Below, in pieces: positions 5,339 through 7,059 of a DNA stretch of 7,059 nucleotides (positions within the stretch are counted from its first letter, which is position 1; each line of letters starts with the position of its first letter). The stretch comes from Acidobacteriota bacterium. GTDB lineage: Bacteria > Acidobacteriota > Terriglobia > Terriglobales > Acidobacteriaceae. Location of the stretch: contig QHVR01000539.1 in assembly GCA_003223595.1 (NCBI GenBank), forward strand, positions 1-7,059. The letters run 5' to 3'. A program made the position numbers and the translations under genes. The notes beneath the pieces are model-generated. The model did not search any database. It saw only the letters and a list, made by a program, of their open reading frames with translations, and had not been told where the DNA came from.

Positions 5339-6217
5339 ATGAGCGATGGAGTCAAAATCATCGAATGTCCGCGTGACGCCTGGCAAGGCCTAAAGGGGAT
5401 GATCCCTGCCGATCTGAAAGCTGATTACCTGAAGGTTTTGATGAGTGCGGGTTTCAAACACATCGACGCGGTCTCCTTCGTGTCGCCCAAGGCAGTGCCG
5501 CAGATGGCCGACTCAGAGGAGGTTCTTAAGGAACTGGGTCCCCACGAGGGTGTCGAGATCATTGGAATTGTAGTCAACGAGAAAGGCGCGCAGCGGGCGA
5601 TCGACACCAACGCAGTTTCGACCTTGGGCTTTCCTTATTCCGTGTCCGAAACTTTCCTGCACAAGAATCAGAACCAGTCGCCGGAAGATTCGCTGGAGGA
5701 ACTGGAAAAGATACAGAAGAAAGCGGAGGACGCCGGCCTGAACGTGGTGGTTTATATTTCGATGGCCTTCGGCAATCCATACGGAGATGACTGGAGCATC
5801 GAGGAAGTGCTCAAGGCGGTCGAACTGCTCGAAGTTGAAAATCTACAGATGATTTCTCTCGCCGATACCGTCGGAATGGCCAGCCCTGAACAGATCGGAC
5901 AGCTGGTGAGCGCCGTAACCGAACAGTACGGCTATCTCGACATCGGAGTTCATCTGCACAGCCGTCCGGAGGTGGCGGCGCAAAAGATCTTGGCCGCCTA
6001 CGACGCGGGCTGCCGGCGCTTTGATTCAGCGCTGGGGGGACTGGGCGGATGTCCCTTTGCCCAGGACGCATTGGTGGGCAATATTGCCACTGAAGCTTTG
6101 ATTGCCGCGCTTCAGCAACGCAAAGCAGAGTTGCCAACCCTGAAGCCACTCGATACTCTTCTGAGGGCGACCAACGGACTGGCGGCTAGATATTCGGAGT
6201 CGCACGCCGCCGATTGA
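5339..6217 (+). CDS. mvaB: Hydroxymethylglutaryl-CoA lyase
   Basis: A 292-residue HMG-CoA lyase of the DRE-TIM metallolyase superfamily, which splits HMG-CoA into acetyl-CoA and acetoacetate, the last step of leucine catabolism. Compared with the human enzyme, the catalytic Arg41 and metal ligand Asp42 are R12-D13 (in ECPRDAWQ), the metal-binding His233 and His235 are H205 and H207 (VHLHSRPE), Asn275 is N248 (GNIATE), the loop Cys266 is C238 (GLGGCPFAQ), and Asp204 is D176 (SLADTVG). SFVSPKAVPQMAD (46-58) and SETFLHKN (103-110) are also family marks. Differences: Glu72 is D43, and GCPYEG is GNPYGD, so this is a divergent branch resembling Bacteroidetes forms. The open frame extends upstream to 5270, but that part lies inside the palindromic repeat; ATG 5339 gives the normal N-terminus VKIIECPRD. 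A weak AGG at 5330-5332 is the only RBS candidate. Another CoA-lyase substrate is possible but less likely. Confidence 0.83.
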   Translation: MSDGVKIIECPRDAWQGLKGMIPADLKADYLKVLMSAGFKHIDAVSFVSPKAVPQMADSEEVLKELGPHEGVEIIGIVVNEKGAQRAIDTNAVSTLGFPYSVSETFLHKNQNQSPEDSLEELEKIQKKAEDAGLNVVVYISMAFGNPYGDDWSIEEVLKAVELLEVENLQMISLADTVGMASPEQIGQLVSAVTEQYGYLDIGVHLHSRPEVAAQKILAAYDAGCRRFDSALGGLGGCPFAQDALVGNIATEALIAALQQRKAELPTLKPLDTLLRATNGLAARYSESHAAD

Positions 6218-6274
6218 TCGCGACAAGATTCCCACAGTAAAGACCAACCACGCAAGCATCGTGGCCGCAATCGT

Positions 6275-7057
6275 ATGCCATACAAGACGGTTCAACTCGC
6301 ATTTGAGGGCAAATTGGCAACGCTCACTCTGAATCGCCCGGAGAAGCGCAACGCCATCAGCTTCGAATTGATCGATGACCTGCTGCGTTCGCTTGACGAA
6401 GTGGCGAACTCGGACGCCATCGTGTTGATCCTGACTGGAGCGGGAAAGGCATTCTGCTCCGGCATGGATCTGGAGAACTTGAAAGCGCTGATTGGGCGCA
6501 CCCCGGAACAGAATCTGCAAGATTCGCAGACCATGGTCCAACTCTTCCGATCCATTTACGATTTCCCCAAAGTGACTATAGCGGCGGTGAACGGCGCGGC
6601 CATCGCGGGAGGAACGGGCCTGGCGCTGCTGTGCGACTTTACGCTAGCCACTCCCGATGCGAAGTTCGGTTATAGCGAAGTCCGAATCGGTTTTGTGCCG
6701 GCCATCGTCTCCACCTTCCTGCTGCGGCAGGTTGGGGAGAAGCAGGCGAGGGACCTGCTGCTGACCGGCAGAATCTTCGGCGCGGAAGAAGCTTTCCGCC
6801 TTGGACTGCTCAGCGAAGTCGTTCCCGCTGATCAACTCCTGATTCGGGCTCGCGCGTTTGCTTCTACATTGATGGAAAACAGCTCCGCCTCTCTCTTCGC
6901 GACCAAGAAACTGCTGACCGACCATGCCCGTGACGAAATTGATGCGCAGATCCAGGAAGCTGTGCGATCCAATGCGAGCATCCGCGAAACTGAGGATTTC
7001 CGCGAGGGCATCTCGTCATTCCTGGAAAAGCGGAAACCCGTGTGGACGGGAAAATGA
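6275..7057 (+). CDS. Enoyl-CoA hydratase, probably methylglutaconyl-CoA hydratase (LiuC-like)
   Basis: A full-length 260-residue crotonase-family enzyme. Visible elements are N20-RPEKRNAIS, oxyanion segment FCSGMDLENL (60-69), KVTIAAVNGAAIAGGTGLALLCDFTLA (99-125) and FGYSEVRIGFVPAIVSTFLLRQVGEKQARDLLLTGRIFGAEEAFRLGL in the second half, split across 131-178. E135 (GYSEVRIG) matches the second catalytic Glu; the first is replaced by glycine (G115), as I recall for LiuC-type hydratases, and the PAIVS turn also fits that group. LiuC hydrates 3-methylglutaconyl-CoA to HMG-CoA, exactly between the reactions of the carboxyltransferase and lyase encoded just upstream, which strongly supports this role. 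It starts 57 bases after the lyase stop with no clear Shine-Dalgarno. Its TGA lies within ATGA, suggesting a coupled gene beyond the window. A generic short-chain enoyl-CoA hydratase is the alternative. Confidence 0.85.
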   Translation: MPYKTVQLAFEGKLATLTLNRPEKRNAISFELIDDLLRSLDEVANSDAIVLILTGAGKAFCSGMDLENLKALIGRTPEQNLQDSQTMVQLFRSIYDFPKVTIAAVNGAAIAGGTGLALLCDFTLATPDAKFGYSEVRIGFVPAIVSTFLLRQVGEKQARDLLLTGRIFGAEEAFRLGLLSEVVPADQLLIRARAFASTLMENSSASLFATKKLLTDHARDEIDAQIQEAVRSNASIRETEDFREGISSFLEKRKPVWTGK

Positions 7058-7059
7058 GC
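7054..7059 (+). CDS. Possible start of the next operon gene (3' partial)
   Basis: ATGAGC at the right edge overlaps the hydratase stop by four bases (ATGA), a common arrangement for coupled operon genes. Only two codons (Met-Ser) are visible, so neither the product nor its reality can be judged. Confidence 0.3.

Noticed and set aside
5035..5361. Minus-strand frame of 108 residues crossing the palindromic repeat
   Set aside because: Its middle is only the translation of the CACAGAT/ATCTGTG units (TDFTDCTDN) and the rest is antisense to the carboxyltransferase tail; it is a repeat artefact, not a gene.
6248..6264. CCACG/CGTGG inverted repeat just before the LiuC-like gene
   Set aside because: A 5-base stem with a 7-base loop is expected by chance and has no T-tract or known operator resemblance.

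Overview
The window carries nine protein genes, all on the + strand, of a chemoheterotrophic bacterium. The taxon is not certain. Moderately high GC, the split methylmalonyl-CoA mutase, a Bacteroidetes/Acidobacteria-looking acyl-CoA carboxylase and HMG-CoA-lyase pair, and an intergenic repeat of the CACAGAT/ATCTGTG type together suggest an Acidobacteriota (Terriglobia-like) or similar soil genome. This is inference from remembered family patterns, not from a search.

Left part (1-1647): the 3' end of a GMC-family oxidoreductase, an exported RidA-like protein with a clear Shine-Dalgarno, and a compact AlkA-type DNA glycosylase. These look like separately expressed genes. GC-rich hairpins without T-tracts follow the RidA and glycosylase genes. 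A 22-codon hydrophobic mini-ORF precedes the glycosylase.

Right part (1712-7059): a tightly packed co-directional block that reads as branched-chain acyl-CoA catabolism. In order it holds the cobalamin-binding small subunit of methylmalonyl-CoA mutase, an unrecognised 243-residue protein starting inside the mutase stop codon (TAATG), a short crotonase homologue without the usual catalytic glutamates, a methylcrotonyl-CoA carboxylase-type carboxyltransferase, an HMG-CoA lyase, and a LiuC-like methylglutaconyl-CoA hydratase. The last gene ends in ATGA, so the block probably continues. The last three would take methylcrotonyl-CoA (leucine pathway) through methylglutaconyl-CoA and HMG-CoA to acetoacetate plus acetyl-CoA. 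The mutase subunit would serve the propionyl-CoA branch from valine and isoleucine. The biotin carboxylase/carrier subunit, the acyl-CoA dehydrogenase and the large mutase subunit are not in the window.

The most unusual DNA is the gap between the carboxyltransferase and lyase genes. It is almost filled by an imperfect palindrome built of phased 9-10 bp CACAGAT/ATCTGTG units, which looks like a dispersed intergenic repeat. No tRNA, rRNA, CRISPR array, insertion sequence or phage gene was seen. No gap between genes exceeds 300 bases.
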